Assembly (NCBI GenBank): GCA_031002005.1
Contig: JARYHS010011408.1
Span: forward strand, 216,173,473-216,237,472
DNA length: 64,000 nt
Origin: Vandiemenella viatica
Taxonomy: Eukaryota; Arthropoda; Insecta; Orthoptera; Morabidae
Reading direction: 5' to 3'
In this document: one piece after another, positions 1-11,424 of the stretch
Position numbering within the stretch: position 1 is the first letter of the stretch
How the letters are laid out: each line of letters starts with the position of its first letter
The notes under the pieces: generated by a model
The model's input: only the letters and a program-made list of their open reading frames with translations
Told to the model about the DNA's origin: nothing
Databases searched by the model: none
Program-made: the position numbers and the translations under genes

Positions 1-226
1 GATGAGTGGTAACGCTCTGGCCTTGCATATCGGAGGACGCGGATTCGAATCGCCGTCCGACAATCCAGATTTCGGTTTTCCATAGTTTCCTGAAATGACT
101 CCAGGCTAATGCCGGCATGATTCTTTTAAAAGGTTATGGCCGAATTGTTTCTCGATCCTTGCCCACGTTCCAATCCCGCCTCTAATGACTTCGACGTCGA
201 CGAGGCGTTAAGTCATAACAGTAATA
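1..226 (+). repeat. SINE subfamily A, 5' end cut by window edge
   Basis: A tRNA-derived SINE. The window opens inside the tRNA-like head; the B box is GATTCGAATC near 42-51. It is followed by the shared body (CCAGATTT, ACTCCAGGC, GGCCGAATT) and the tail hairpin CGCCTC...GAGGCG at about 177-212. There is no long poly-A tail. It is diverged from the consensus of the better copies in this window (51814, 63386). Confidence 0.85.
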
Positions 227-309
227 ATCATTTATATTGTAAGAACAAAAGCAGAAATGAAAATGAGGGCAGAGATAGATCTCCTTGAAACGTCCCATAA
301 TTGTGGCAT

Positions 310-850
310 TTTTACGCGGCCGGAAGCCCGAGAAGAGTTTGTCATATATATTGTAATATTTCCTTTTTTTTGCGTACCAGCTTTCTCCGTTCATACTAAA
401 CCGAAATCTATAAATAAGATTAAGTTCTATGATTTCGTAACATCATTAATTAACAAATAAATTTTTCGAAATCCAGCCCGTAAATTATGAACAATCAAGG
501 TCACGGGTATGTGGTAGTTCAGAGTCAAGCTGCTAGGCTTCGCTGTCGTCGATGAGGAGTGATTGCATTACCACTAGATAGCAGCACCACAGATCAGATA
601 GACTGATAAACTCTGTACTTTTTCTAAAGTAAGGCGTTTTCCGGAAATGTTTGTTTCTGTTAGGGAAACATTTAGTTTCTAATTGTTTCATAAGACGTTG
701 TAAGTGTTTTGCTACGTACCTGTTTCAACTGAAAAATAAACAATTGCTAAAAATTACTCGGTTCTTCTTCCATCCTATTGCAAACCGCTAACCTCGCTAT
801 TCATCTTATATCATTCGCAAAACTTTTCTCACGGATCCACCTAGTATTAT
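310..850 (+). repeat. Unnamed interspersed repeat R1, copy 1
   Basis: This aligns along its length with the reverse complement of 52675-53250 and, more loosely, with 19820-20735. Shared landmarks in order are GTAACATCATTAATTA, TCAAGGTCACGGGTATG, ACCACTAGATAGCAGCACCAC, GGAAACATTT, AAACAATTGCT and CCTCGCTATTCAT. There is no long open frame and no clear terminal inverted repeat. I do not recognise the family; it could be a non-coding DNA transposon or part of a larger element. Confidence 0.7.
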
Positions 851-859
851 TATTCTTTC

Positions 860-2520
860 CGACAAGACCTGCTAGGAACACGTGCCAATTTCAATTTGTC
901 GTCCATTTTAGTTGTTTTTTCTTCCGTTCAATCTAATATTATATCATAATTTCACTATGTTTCTTCCTTCTCTCCTAAGACCACTTGGACCGGATTTCTT
1001 CCCCTCTCCTGCCTTGGAATCCTTCCATGTTTGATATTTTAAGAAGTCTCTTTCCATATTTTTCTCTTCCCTTGTCTGATTTCTTTCCAGATCTTACTTT
1101 ACCGCTTGAATGCAGCTTTTTTTTTTGCCAAAGATAAATGAACATCTTTTTTTGTTAATCTTTTATCATCCATTCTATAGAAATGTCAAAAATACAACAA
1201 TATCCTTTTCCTTATTAATGATTATTATTATCAAGTTATCCTTTATGCACAGACTACAAAAATCATGTCTTACCTGAGATCCCTATTCATGAGCTAGTCT
1301 TTTGATTCCTTTTCTGTAATTTCTGTTAATGTTTGTTCTTTATTTTAGTATTTGCAATTCCCAATTGTCTTTTATTAGGACAGTCTGATTTACTCTTTTT
1401 GTTGTAGTGAAGGTGATTACTCGTTTATTTCGGTTCGTCGTTTTGATGGAGGTGACATCATGGAGACATAAAGACTGTTTCGCCTGTGGCCCGAGAGATT
1501 TTTTATATTGGCGGTGGCTGCTAATTTGTCAGGTGTTTTTTTTTCTGTTTCCGCGGGGGCGGTAGCCGATCCCATTACTGTCGGCGCAGCTTGTTTAGCG
1601 GCGCGGAGCCAAGCTGCCCTAATGACAATTTCCCTCTCGCTTCCTTCCTTCCTGCCTTCGCTCGCCCGGAAAGGTCAGAGGGCGGCTTACCCACCGGGCC
1701 GTGCCCGAATTTCCTCGCCTCCGCCGCCTGACAAACGTCGCGTCGATTTCTTTGTCTGTAGTCTGAAAACGGGTGACGCATTAATCGCACTGTGGACAAT
1801 CCTACATATAGAAACCAATGTTACTTTTTTGGATATTTTCAACTCTTTTAAGGTGAATCGCCCATTCTTTTGGACCACATCTTTACAACATCATGATGAT
1901 GTCCGCCGATTTCTACAGAGTAAGCCTAATCGAATTCTGATGGTGAAACAAATATCTACCATCCGAAACTTGTACACTTGCGTAGGAAAGGTGGTGTTCT
2001 CAATTGCTGATCTCCTAACTGTGTTCTAGAACTCTGAGAGGACATACGACACTATTGATGGTAATTTGTCTGTCGGATCCTTGCACTAAACTCTGCGATC
2101 CTCAAGGCGTCTTTCGGATGAGTAGGCCTGCACTGGGTTTCACTCGCCAACTTGCTTTAGGACATATTGTATAGTACTATTATAACACAATAATTTTAAA
2201 TTATCGTATGAATTCCTATATGAAATTGGAAGTGAACTATTAAAATTTAATTATATATTAAACGCTGTTTATATTTTTTAACTAAATTAATTATAATGTT
2301 ACGAACCTACAAAAAAAGAGAGTATACTACGGAAAAGAAAGAGAGTCTAGTAATATTATTACTCACTGTTAATTTATTTTTTATTATGGTAGCTTTATTC
2401 AGTTAGATTTTTTTTTTAATATTCCGCTGTTTCATCTTCGTGGAGCATCTACACGATACAAACACCACATCGCACTACATAACAATTATATCAACATTTA
2501 TACAAACACAGGAGAGGATC
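860..2520. other. No gene recognised; GC-rich island at about 1540-1770
   Basis: AT-rich sequence with short homopolymer runs. The exception is a GC-rich, CpG-containing patch at about 1540-1770 that stands out from its surroundings. Reading frames crossing that patch lack a credible ATG and any recognisable domain, so I do not call a gene. It could be an exon, a promoter-type island or a decayed repeat. Confidence 0.4.
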
Positions 2521-2536
2521 TAGCTGCCCTACCTAC

Positions 2537-2537
<1 letters not shown>

Positions 2538-2571
<34 letters not shown>

Positions 2572-2810
2572 TGTATTTACGTCTCTCAACATCGAGGTCT
2601 TTAGAGACGGGAAAGGATGGGGGGCAAGGATGGGGGCAAGGAATGGGAAGGAATTCGGCCATGGCCTTTTGAAGGAAGCATCCCGGCATTTGCCTGGAGT
2701 GATTTGGGAAACCATGGAAAACCCAAATCTGGATGCCCGGACGGGGATCTAACCGCCGTCCTCCCGAATGCGAGGCGAGAACGCTATCCGTTACACCGCC
2801 ACGCTCGGTA
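2538..2810 (-). repeat. SINE subfamily B, full length with target duplication
   Basis: On the minus strand the order is tRNA-like head (CCGAGCGTGGCGGTGTAACG), body shared with subfamily A, a 3' hairpin with stem CGTCTCT/AGAGACG, then a poly-A tail seen as T(n) from 2538. The 10-bp direct repeat CCTACCTACG flanks it at 2528-2537 and 2811-2820. That marks a retroposed insertion by target-primed reverse transcription. Confidence 0.92.
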
Positions 2811-2820
2811 CCTACCTACG

Positions 2821-4912
2821 TAACCAATCCCAGCAATCTGCACTGTCAGTAGCACAGAAGTACCTGTAGTACTGATGTAGTGAAGCTAAGGCAATAGCTG
2901 AACGTGAGCTCTGAAAAATTCCAATCTATTCCGGCCACACCAAACATTCCATTAACGACTTTAGGAAACGGGAAAAAAACTACACTTCATTGCAAAGGGA
3001 CGGATATTCCGAATAGAACTACGCTAAGCCAGCAATAATTCAGAATAACAGCATGTTTTTGAAAATTAAATAAAAAAGCTAGTTTATTGAAATAAAAAGA
3101 TTGTATTTAAGGCTCCATATTTACTAAATACGAAAAATGACATCGCTTAAATGTCTCCCATATAGAACATGAAAAGGGGGAGGGGGGTGCTTTAGGGTAT
3201 GTCGACAGTAAGATCATCAACTCCGTTCCGGTGCAGGAAACAGGATATCATGGATCAATTACAACAGTTGCTGTCCAGCTTGCCTCAGGAGGAGAAATAA
3301 GGGCTTCATGACGACATCTCAAAACCCAATTAGTTTATGATCACACTGATAAATGGGCTCGTGCTGCCTACTTTTTTGTAAATTTGACTCGATTTTGCAA
3401 TCACTGGTCAATATAAAGCATATAAAGTAATTTCAGAGTTATCTAATCATGCATTACTTGCCTATTTTTGAGGTGAAATAAAAATTATAAATTTATTTGT
3501 ATCTTAATATAATACTGTAAGAATAATTAAGAAAATAATTGCAAAAATTAAATTAATATAGCAAGGCTATTAATGAGAAGTAAAAAGTATTTCTGGCAAA
3601 CTAAAGAATTGGAGGAAAGTATGATAACTCTCAGATATGGTTAGACTTTGTTTTTTATTTACTTTTAAGGAATTTTACATCTTTTTCTGCGAAAAGTGGG
3701 TACTCCTGAGAACACTACAGCCAAAAATACATCGGTGGAATTCTCTCGTATATTATGTCTTTGAATGACGACATATGACAGTTCAATTATGAGTTCAACA
3801 TCTGAATCTGACAATTCTCTCTCGGATTGCAAGTATCCATTCTCTGTTGCTGTTGATTGGGGGGAAATGTCCCTTTAAATTAATCTCAAGGCCCAGCAAA
3901 ATTCCTCGTTATATTTAAGGAAAAGGCGAGACGACCCGGCATGTTTCTGTTTTTCCTGCCCCCTTCCGTGATCCGTTACGATTTATTTGCCAGATAGGAT
4001 CGAATTGATTTATTTGTTGTTTATGTATTTTAGTGACCACTTTTCGTTAGTAATCTTTGTTCATGTTCGTTGTACGTGAGTTATTAGGTTATTTAAAGTG
4101 GACATCAGGCCAAATATGTAATCGAATCGAGTATTCTGGTAATTCATTTATTTTGGAGATGCTCAACTGTTTAATAATCTGGAATCTGTATTACGTTCTC
4201 TGGCCGTTACAGACACTATGAACAAAAATTACACTATGAATATTTGACCAGCCTCAATAAAAAAACACAAAAAAAAATACACGTGATGCTTTCGAAGCAA
4301 ACAGGAATTCTTCAAATTTTGCAGAGTGAACTTTGAGGGTCAAACACAAGTTTGTATTCAAGCAAGTTCAAGTCTAACACCTTTCAAACAATTATACGAT
4401 AGCGCGATCGTGCCTGTCTGTGTTTAATACCTACGTCTATTAATACTTCTGAGTTCTTCAAGCTCAAGAAATTTTACCCATCCTAAGGGTGAAACAAAAT
4501 CAGGTTCGTATTTGGTCAGATCAGGTCAACCTGTCATAATGTTTGACCATAACAACTGGAAATATTCTAGACCCGTTACGATACGCAAAAAACAGTCACG
4601 GGCTTACACTAGTAGTAGTCTGATATAATATCGTATTTGCTTGCAGCAATGAACAATTATTGTGCATGCGCAGAACGTAGCGCGCATGCGTAAATAGCGC
4701 CTACCCATCTGAAAAAATGTTTCACTCAAAAAAAATCCTAGGTGACGCATGTATTGAATAGCGGCGTATTTTTATTCTCCTCGTCATAAAGTTTCTTGGC
4801 TAGCGACATATTAGATTTGTTTGCACTGTCTGTGAGCATTGAAACGCCAGGTAGAGAGAGAGCAACCAATTTGCGTCACCACCTGGTGGAACTGTAGGTT
4901 CCCCTTCCCTCT
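2821..4912. other. No feature recognised
   Basis: AT-rich DNA with no supported ORF. Short frames around 3200-3290 and a CG-bearing patch near 4660-4690 (GCATGCGCAG...GCGCATGCG) were examined; neither gave a recognisable product. Confidence 0.5.
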
Positions 4913-4914
4913 AG

Positions 4915-5367
4915 TAGTCCAGTCATTATAGTAAGTTCACCTCGGAATTCGAGATACCCAGCTGTAAGTCTGTAAATACTTGTATATTGACACCCTAAAA
5001 GTGGTCTCAAAACCTACATATGGTAGGGTGTGCGCAACTATTAAATTTCGAGGTCAAAGGTCACAAAAAAATCGTTTTTTTGCGCTTTTTTGTAAATATC
5101 TCATTTCCTATGGGTTTTTTGCTATTTGTATTTATTACCAATATTGTAGAATACAAAATTCTCTACAAATTTTGTTTAAATTTTTTTTATACGGTGAACC
5201 GTTTTCGAGATACAGGGCGGAGAGCGCGCGGTCACAGCATCACTTCAGGTCAACCGGTGCCTCCGGTCGAAAACGCGCCATATATAGTTGATGAACTATC
5301 GATAAATCAATGATTATAAATATTTGTCAATTTTTATTAACTATTATATTATATTTTATCATTTTTT
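4915..5367 (+). repeat. Left terminal inverted repeat of the 4915-7676 element
   Basis: Pairs with 7214-7676. It contains AAGGTCACAAAAAAATCG, CCGTTTTCGAGATACAGGG and GGTCAACCGGTGCCTCCGG, all present in reverse complement in the right arm with rare substitutions. The outermost 30-40 bp are less well conserved: the right arm has about 14 extra bases. Confidence 0.9.
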
Positions 5368-5626
5368 TCCTAACCTATCCACTTTTTATTCAGTATTAAT
5401 TTATTCAACAACACTTATCTGCCCATGTAATTGCAGAATTGTTAATGAAAATATAGGAATTATATTTGAATTTTAACCTAATTAATATTAATAACTTCTT
5501 GCATGATGAAAAAAAAACAAATAAATTATTAATTAATCTTTTTATTTAAAAATATCATTCGATGCATTTATTTTTATTAAAAGTAAAAAAATGGAATAAA
5601 GGGTACAAAAACTACAATTTATAATT

Positions 5627-6905
5627 TTAATCATCTTCTTCCTCTTCTTCGTCGTCTTCCGGCTGCTGATAAATTTCAAACTGGTCTTCATTATCGTCTT
5701 CAACGACATTTGTCTCCAGTTCTTCCATGATTTCGGGGTCAAAGGTTCCATCTTCGTTAATGTCGCTCTGATATGGTAGAGCATTGAGACAAGCTTGCCC
5801 ATTACATTGGCTTATTGAAGTACATTTTGTTTTTAAATGATCAATTTGTCCTTTCCTGTTTTTGACGATGACTTCTTCTAAGAAATGTAATAAAGTTTTT
5901 GGAATTTCTTGATGAACATTATCCAACATTTTACTAGGAGGTGGTTAAGATTTAGTTTCAACTATAGATGTTCGGATATCTTCTCTAATAATTGCTGCTG
6001 CAGCTTCTACAATTCTTAGCCTTTCTGCTTCAGGATCTATTTTTTTACTTTCGTACCAAGCTTTTGATAGAATATTAGCTTGTGCATCACGGAAAGAAAT
6101 GATTGTGAAAAGCTCCAACTTTCTTCGTAATTACGATATCGGTTAAGTACTTCTGTTGTAGTCTTGTAATGATAGTTTTATCATCTGGCACATACCCTGT
6201 CAAGACATCTCTAAGCTCTTTTAGTGTGAACTGAGAATCATTACTATTTTCGATGTAATTGAAAATTTCTAACATAGCTTCTGTAACTTGATTATCTTGA
6301 CGAGGTTTCTCCAGAGGCGATGATGATGATGATTTATTTGAAAAGTTTGTAAAGCAAGCATCATGGTACTTCGCTTCAGCAGCGATCAAATCATACTGTA
6401 AAATTATACAACTTTTCACCAATTCTCCGAAATCATCCCCACGTTCTTCTGCTTTTTTGATAACAGTATCTTTGAACTCAAGAGTACTCACATTTTTTAT
6501 CTTCCGTCTGTATTTTTCTCTTTTCTTTTTCTCTGCAGCCTCATCAGCAACTTCGCCACAAAATAAACATTGATTCTTAAAATCAAACACTTCACCTCGT
6601 TTTTTACGGAGTACTAATGGAGAAGTTATAGTTTCTCCTTCTTCTTGTTTCCGTTTTGCTGCTTGGATACAGTTTTTACTAATGTATACACATCGGCACT
6701 TTTCATGCACTTTAACAGAGGTTACTGATTTTAAATAATCAATTTTTCCGTCGTTTCGTTCGACACTTGCAGTTCGTAGAGATTTCATACCGCGCACTAC
6801 TTCAATAAGCGATTCACCTCCCGAATCTGACTTATTAAATAGAAAACACAAATCAGCCATAGTTCTTGAAATTGTACGTCCGTAGTTACCAAGATACGAT
6901 TCAAA
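5627..6905 (-). pseudogene. Broken transposon-encoded protein with HxxC/CxxC motifs, internally deleted
   Basis: Minus-strand coding sequence inside the inverted-repeat element. A splice-acceptor-like tract (CTTTCTTTCAG) ends at 6906, so the exon probably begins at 6905. The long frame down to 6087 shows H80-x2-C83, C126-x2-C129 and H194-x2-C197 (numbered from the first Met of the open frame, 6944). These look like paired zinc ligands and are followed by an alpha-helical segment. A frameshift near 6110 moves the reading into a second frame, which meets a TAA at 5945-5947. The same frame resumes as 100 residues (5929-5627) ending in an acidic tail, DDEEEEEDD. The motif order matches my recollection of the N-terminal part of large uncharacterised proteins found in many arthropods and cnidarians. 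The expected central and catalytic part is missing, so the gene appears internally deleted and dead. No known superfamily is assigned. Confidence 0.65.
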
Positions 6906-7213
6906 CTGAAAGAAAGAGAAGACGGTCGTAACTATATAATACAATTGAACATCTGTCCCTACTGGCTATAAATAGAAGGTCCGTAGTGTATAATAGGGGC
7001 CCGTATAATTCCCAGGTATAATTTTTGACGTATTGGAAGGATTTTAAAATTTAAAGATTTTAAAGAAGATGCACTTAATTATTTTCTATTTAAAATGTCA
7101 TTAGTGTAAATGGGAATATAATTATAATATGATTTAAGTTTTTCCCTTAATTGTTTTTTAATTTCAGGAAACAGTTATCAGTATTATTGAATAGATATAG
7201 ATTTAATGCATGA

Positions 7214-7676
7214 AGAAAATGATAAAATATAATATAATAGTTAATAAAAATTGACAAATATTTATAATCATTGATTTATCGATAGTTCATCAACTATATA
7301 CGGCGCGTTTTCGACCGGAGGCACCGGTTGACCTGAAGTGATGCTATGACCGCGCGCTCTCCGCCCTCTATCTCGAAAACGGTTCACCGTATAAAAAATT
7401 TTTTTAGACAAAATTTGTAGAGAATTTTGTATTCTACAATATTGATAATAAATACAAATAGCAAAAAAACCATAGGAAATGAGATATTTACAAAAAAGCG
7501 AAAAAAAACGATCTTTTGTGACCTTTGACCTCGAAATTTAATAGTTGCGCACACCCTACCATATGTAGGTTTTGAGACCACTTTTAGGGTGTCAATATAC
7601 AAGTATTTACAGACTTACAGCTGGGTATCTCGAATTCCGAGATTCTTACCTAATTTAAGCTTAAATGACTGGACTA
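7214..7676 (-). repeat. Right terminal inverted repeat of the 4915-7676 element
   Basis: Reverse complement of 4915-5367. The inner boundary is sharp: homology stops at AAAATGATAAAATATAAT near 7216. Confidence 0.9.
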
Positions 7677-7679
7677 TAG

Positions 7680-8700
7680 TACGGACCCCAGCATGCGCAC
7701 TAATAATTAGCAATGTTAATTGTCATATCCAGTGACTGCTCTCAACTGCTAGTAATCTAGACCGTCAGAATTGGCAAGTCTGATCAACCGCCTTGCAACG
7801 ATTATCAATTTTCGTTGTTTACGTAAGTTGCTAGGGACGATATGTGCTGACTTCAGATCCATAACCTCAGCCAGAGGTATAATTATTTGTTTATTAGTGG
7901 CGCTGTACGTTCTTTGTTTTCCTCACTACAGTCCGAGGCGTGTGCCAACTGTCACCTGGAAGGTCGACGCGAAATATGGCAAATGACTGTGATTATATGA
8001 CTATAAAAAGCATGCCTAATAACCGTAATTATTTCAGATGTCACCTTGACGGGGTATTCGAACTTAGTTCAGACGGGAGATACATTGCGTTTAGAATTTT
8101 TTCCTGCAATATTGTGCTGCACTCGGCAACTTACATAGGTTATATATTTAAAATATGTTAAAAATGTTATCAATGACAATCTTCTGCAAAGATACCCTTT
8201 TTGAAATGCGTTTTAAATTTTTCACACACAAATTATTAATCACAGGAATTATTTTTTAACAGCCATCTATATTAGTAATGGGTGTTGGGCTGGTATTTTG
8301 TTACAATAGCTTCTCATTCTATCATAATACTAATTTAAACTCCCGTCTAGAATGACTGGTATCACCTATGGTAGTGGTAGGACTTTGTTCTGAAAAAGTT
8401 TCTAAGGAAAACTAGAAACGATTAATGATTATCTTTTTTATTTATATTTTTTGTGCTGCTAGCAAACTTTATCTGAATACATTCTAGGAGTATTTGGCCT
8501 GTTTGCTTTTAAATAACTGCATTTGGTTTTAACTGATAGAAATTTTTAATGTTTTGAAAATAGTTTCTAAGAAAAATATTATTTAAAAAAAAACGAATGA
8601 CTATTATTTATTTGATTGATAATTTCGTGATTACATACGTTTTGTATAAACTTTCTCAGGGCTCTTAATAAACTCTGAGTTTTTAATAAATTTCCTGTCC
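7680..8700. other. No feature recognised
   Basis: AT-rich sequence without a supported ORF, inverted repeat or SINE landmark. Confidence 0.5.
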
Positions 8701-8702
8701 AA

Positions 8703-8790
8703 AATAAATAAAAAATAAATAAATAAATACATAAATAAATAAATAAATACATAAATAAATAAAATAAATAAATAAATAAAATAAATAAAT
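8703..8790. repeat. (AAAT)n simple repeat
   Basis: About 88 bp of AAAT units with occasional ACAT and AAAAT variants. Confidence 0.95.
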
Positions 8791-8799
8791 GAAGAAATC

Positions 8800-9700
8800 G
8801 ATTATGTTGTGACCTGTGCGACAGAAAATACTATGTAAAGGTCGAAAACTCTTCTCCTTTCATGAATTTCTGCATCTAGTTGTCGTAAATAAACAAAAAG
8901 CAACCTGTAAGTATAAATAGATCTCGCACTGTAATTTGTTTAATCGCTGCCTCGCATTATAACTTTTTATCTTTGCCGCAGACAATTCCCTTTTAGCTGG
9001 TATCGCAGTTAAATTTCCTTTTAACAGTATAAGTGAAAATGAAATCCAATGTATTAATTTATTTGAAATGTACACTTCCTTTTAACAACCTGAGTGCAAA
9101 TATCAAATGTAATTTGTTTGAAATTTATGGGTAGGCAAGCAGCGCTGTGGTGGCAGCCGATGCAATTAATATTTCAGGCATCATCGGAGTCGCCGAAGGT
9201 TGCGAGAAATCGAGATCACGTCCATTCCTGCAGGCGTAACGCATTTTATTAAAATGGATATTGCAAATTAATGGACCAATTCGTCAAATCGACGAACACA
9301 TTTCCGATTGAAACACGGACTGTTGAATAGCTTCTAACCGATGTTAGATGATGTGTTTTGATAGAAATTTTTAGTTTCGTTATTGATTTCTATAGACAAT
9401 ATCCGGTTATATAGGCGAATCATTATAGCCAGTCTTCTCAAAACTTGTTAAACATTGTTAATGTTTAAACTAATTCACTACTCAAATTCAGGAATTGACT
9501 CATAGCAAACCACTTCTCACTCGTGCTGTAAAATATCGACAGTTAGGATCGTATTCCTTACTCCGAGATTTCCGGAATGAATGTTCGCAGTCATTTTGTA
9601 CAATTTCTTGAATTGTGAGAGGTTCAAATTTTTAAAAATGTAGTGGGCCTTTGTTCATTTCTCGGTTTTGGCGTCACAGGAATCCTAACCATAGTTTTTC
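8800..9700. other. No feature recognised
   Basis: Only short frames; no domain or repeat landmark seen. Confidence 0.5.
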
Positions 9701-9714
9701 GTAATAATTAATTT

Positions 9715-10470
9715 TTTTAAAATAGTTGAATAATCAACCTACTTTTTTCTATCGCCTGGTATTGTCATCCTTCAATATTCTTATTACACCATACAGTTAT
9801 CTCTTTCTATTTTTCGGAACCGTCTGGGTTTGGATTTGTAACTGTTTGTCAAGTCAAATATGTGTCTGGTTAATCTCTTCCTATTCATTCTATGTGTGTG
9901 CCCATAAAATTGTCTTCTTTTCCTCATTAAATCAGTTGGTTTTTAAATTTTAAACTATAATTCTTTGTTTGCTCTTGATTTGTACTCTTATTTTCTTTCG
10001 ATTTTAGGCCCCAGTATTTTTCTCAAACATTCTTCTATCGAATTTCTCTAGTGATTCAAGATCTCCAGTTCTGTTCAAGTGTTTCTGCTGCATAAAGTAC
10101 TTCTGGTCTGATTACTGATTGTTAGTGACTTAATTTTGTATCCAAAGATAGTGATTTATTGTTAATATGTATTTTTTCTAACTGTAATGCTTTCTTCATT
10201 TTGTGCACTCTAATTTTTATTTGCAACTTTTTTATTTTGTTGTTCGATATCCATTCTCAAAGATTTTTTAAGCAATCTGTTTTAGTTATTGTGTTGTACT
10301 TTATTTTAAGATTTTGCGGTGCCTTCATGATATTTGTCAAAAATTGCGTTTTTTTTAAATATTTATATGTTTGCAATCCTACTTTATCTGCGTGATTCTG
10401 TAAATATTTAATATGTTCTAAAGCACTCTCAATGTGTCTGTGATTAAAACCGTGTCATCTGCAAAACCTT
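9715..10470 (-). pseudogene. LINE reverse transcriptase and C-terminal remnant (RTE-like)
   Basis: Read on the minus strand, TTTGCAGATGACAC near 10445-10460 encodes FADDT, the conserved aspartate pair of the reverse transcriptase active site. Downstream in shifting frames come residues resembling the thumb and C-terminal part of non-LTR elements: RPEVLYAAETL (about 10060) and MRKRRQFYGHTHRMNRKRLT (about 9870). Many stops and frameshifts show it is long dead. The 5' portion is absent. The RTE-like assignment rests on the RPExLYAxETL and FYGHxxRM phrases and is tentative. Confidence 0.7.
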
Positions 10471-10559
10471 AGTGGTGTACAGTGATCTTGTTTGGGTTTC
10501 TTCCTAGTTGTTTTCCCTTAGTAGTCGTATAACTTTTCTCCACTCTCTAAGGTGTATTA

Positions 10560-10655
10560 CTTTATTTTTTAATTTTTTAAAAATGATGTTTAAATATTTT
10601 AATATTAATTTTTTAATATTTTTTAAAAAATATTTTTATATTTAAATGTGATACC
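10560..10655. repeat. Very AT-rich imperfect palindrome
   Basis: Runs of TTTTTAATTTTTTAAAAA and AATATTTTTTAAAAAATATT can pair with themselves. No function is inferred. Confidence 0.5.
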
Positions 10656-10919
10656 TGATCCTAAAGGCTGACCGTAGTAAATTTTCCTGAAAAATACTGT
10701 GGTGCACGTGTATCAGTCAGTGTTTTGCTGCTCCGTTTTGAGCCGCTAGCGCCTGGTGCGTTGTGGCAGGTGATGCTTTATACCTCCTCCGTCAGAAGTC
10801 ATCCTTGACCCAGATGCCGGATACGTAACGCAGCTGGTAAGCAGAAGATGCCGATTACAGAACAGCACACCGTCGGCTGCGGCGGCACTGACTTCATCAC
10901 TCTTTTATATTTTAGTTTC

Positions 10920-11113
10920 GGCTTTACAACTCATCTTCGACGACTGTCGTTTGAGCTGGTAGAAGACTGGACAAGGAAATGGGAAGGAGAGAAGGCATGC
11001 GCTTTTGAAAGAACCATCTCTGCATTTACCTGCAGTATTTTTTGGGAAAATATGGGAAACCGAAATCTGAATAGTAGAACCGAGGGTCAAAATCACTTCT
11101 GTCCGAATAGCAG
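10920..11113 (-). repeat. SINE subfamily A, old degenerate copy
   Basis: Recognisable minus-strand landmarks in order: GGCTTTACA, GACGACTGTCG, GGAAATGGGAAGGA, CTTTTGAAAGAACCATC, GCATTTACCTGCAGTATTTTTTGGG and GGGAAACCGAAATCTG. The tRNA-like head is mostly unrecognisable. Confidence 0.65.
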
Positions 11114-11424
11114 GTCCAAAAGTTATTGCTGATATGTCAGCCTCGCTTCAGCAGTCCCCTTGCATCAATAATTTATTCCGTTCAACCCACAGGTAACCAT
11201 TGACGTAAAGAATATGCATTTAACGACTTAAACTTGGCGTAAACAACGTAATCTTACAATTAACATCCAGTTAATCTAAAAATACAATAACATAACTATA
11301 TTATACATCAGAAAACGTAATTATTTTTGTTACGTGTATTAAACCATAGCCATAAAGTTTTGATATTACTGCAGCTAAAAACATTCCAACTTGCCTGGTT
11401 TACATGTGTCCTTTCGAGTAGATG

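Larger units (their letters stand above)
4915..7676. mobile_element. DNA transposon with ~455-bp terminal inverted repeats, unknown superfamily
   Basis: The two ends are long inverted repeats, 4915-5367 and about 7214-7676. Both start TAGTCCAGTCATT on their own strand and differ at only a few positions plus one internal length difference at the outer end. The flanks read TAG on both sides (4912-4914, 7677-7679), a possible 3-bp target duplication. The interior carries a broken gene on the minus strand. The close match of the two arms suggests fairly recent transposition. The superfamily is not assigned: no DDE/D catalytic region is visible because the interior is deleted. Confidence 0.85.

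Noticed and set aside
1508..2029. 173-codon plus-strand open frame
   Set aside because: It lacks an ATG at its 5' edge, its composition follows the GC-rich patch, and no domain is visible.
2498..2715. Lys-rich frames over the poly-T run
   Set aside because: They translate a SINE poly-A tail.
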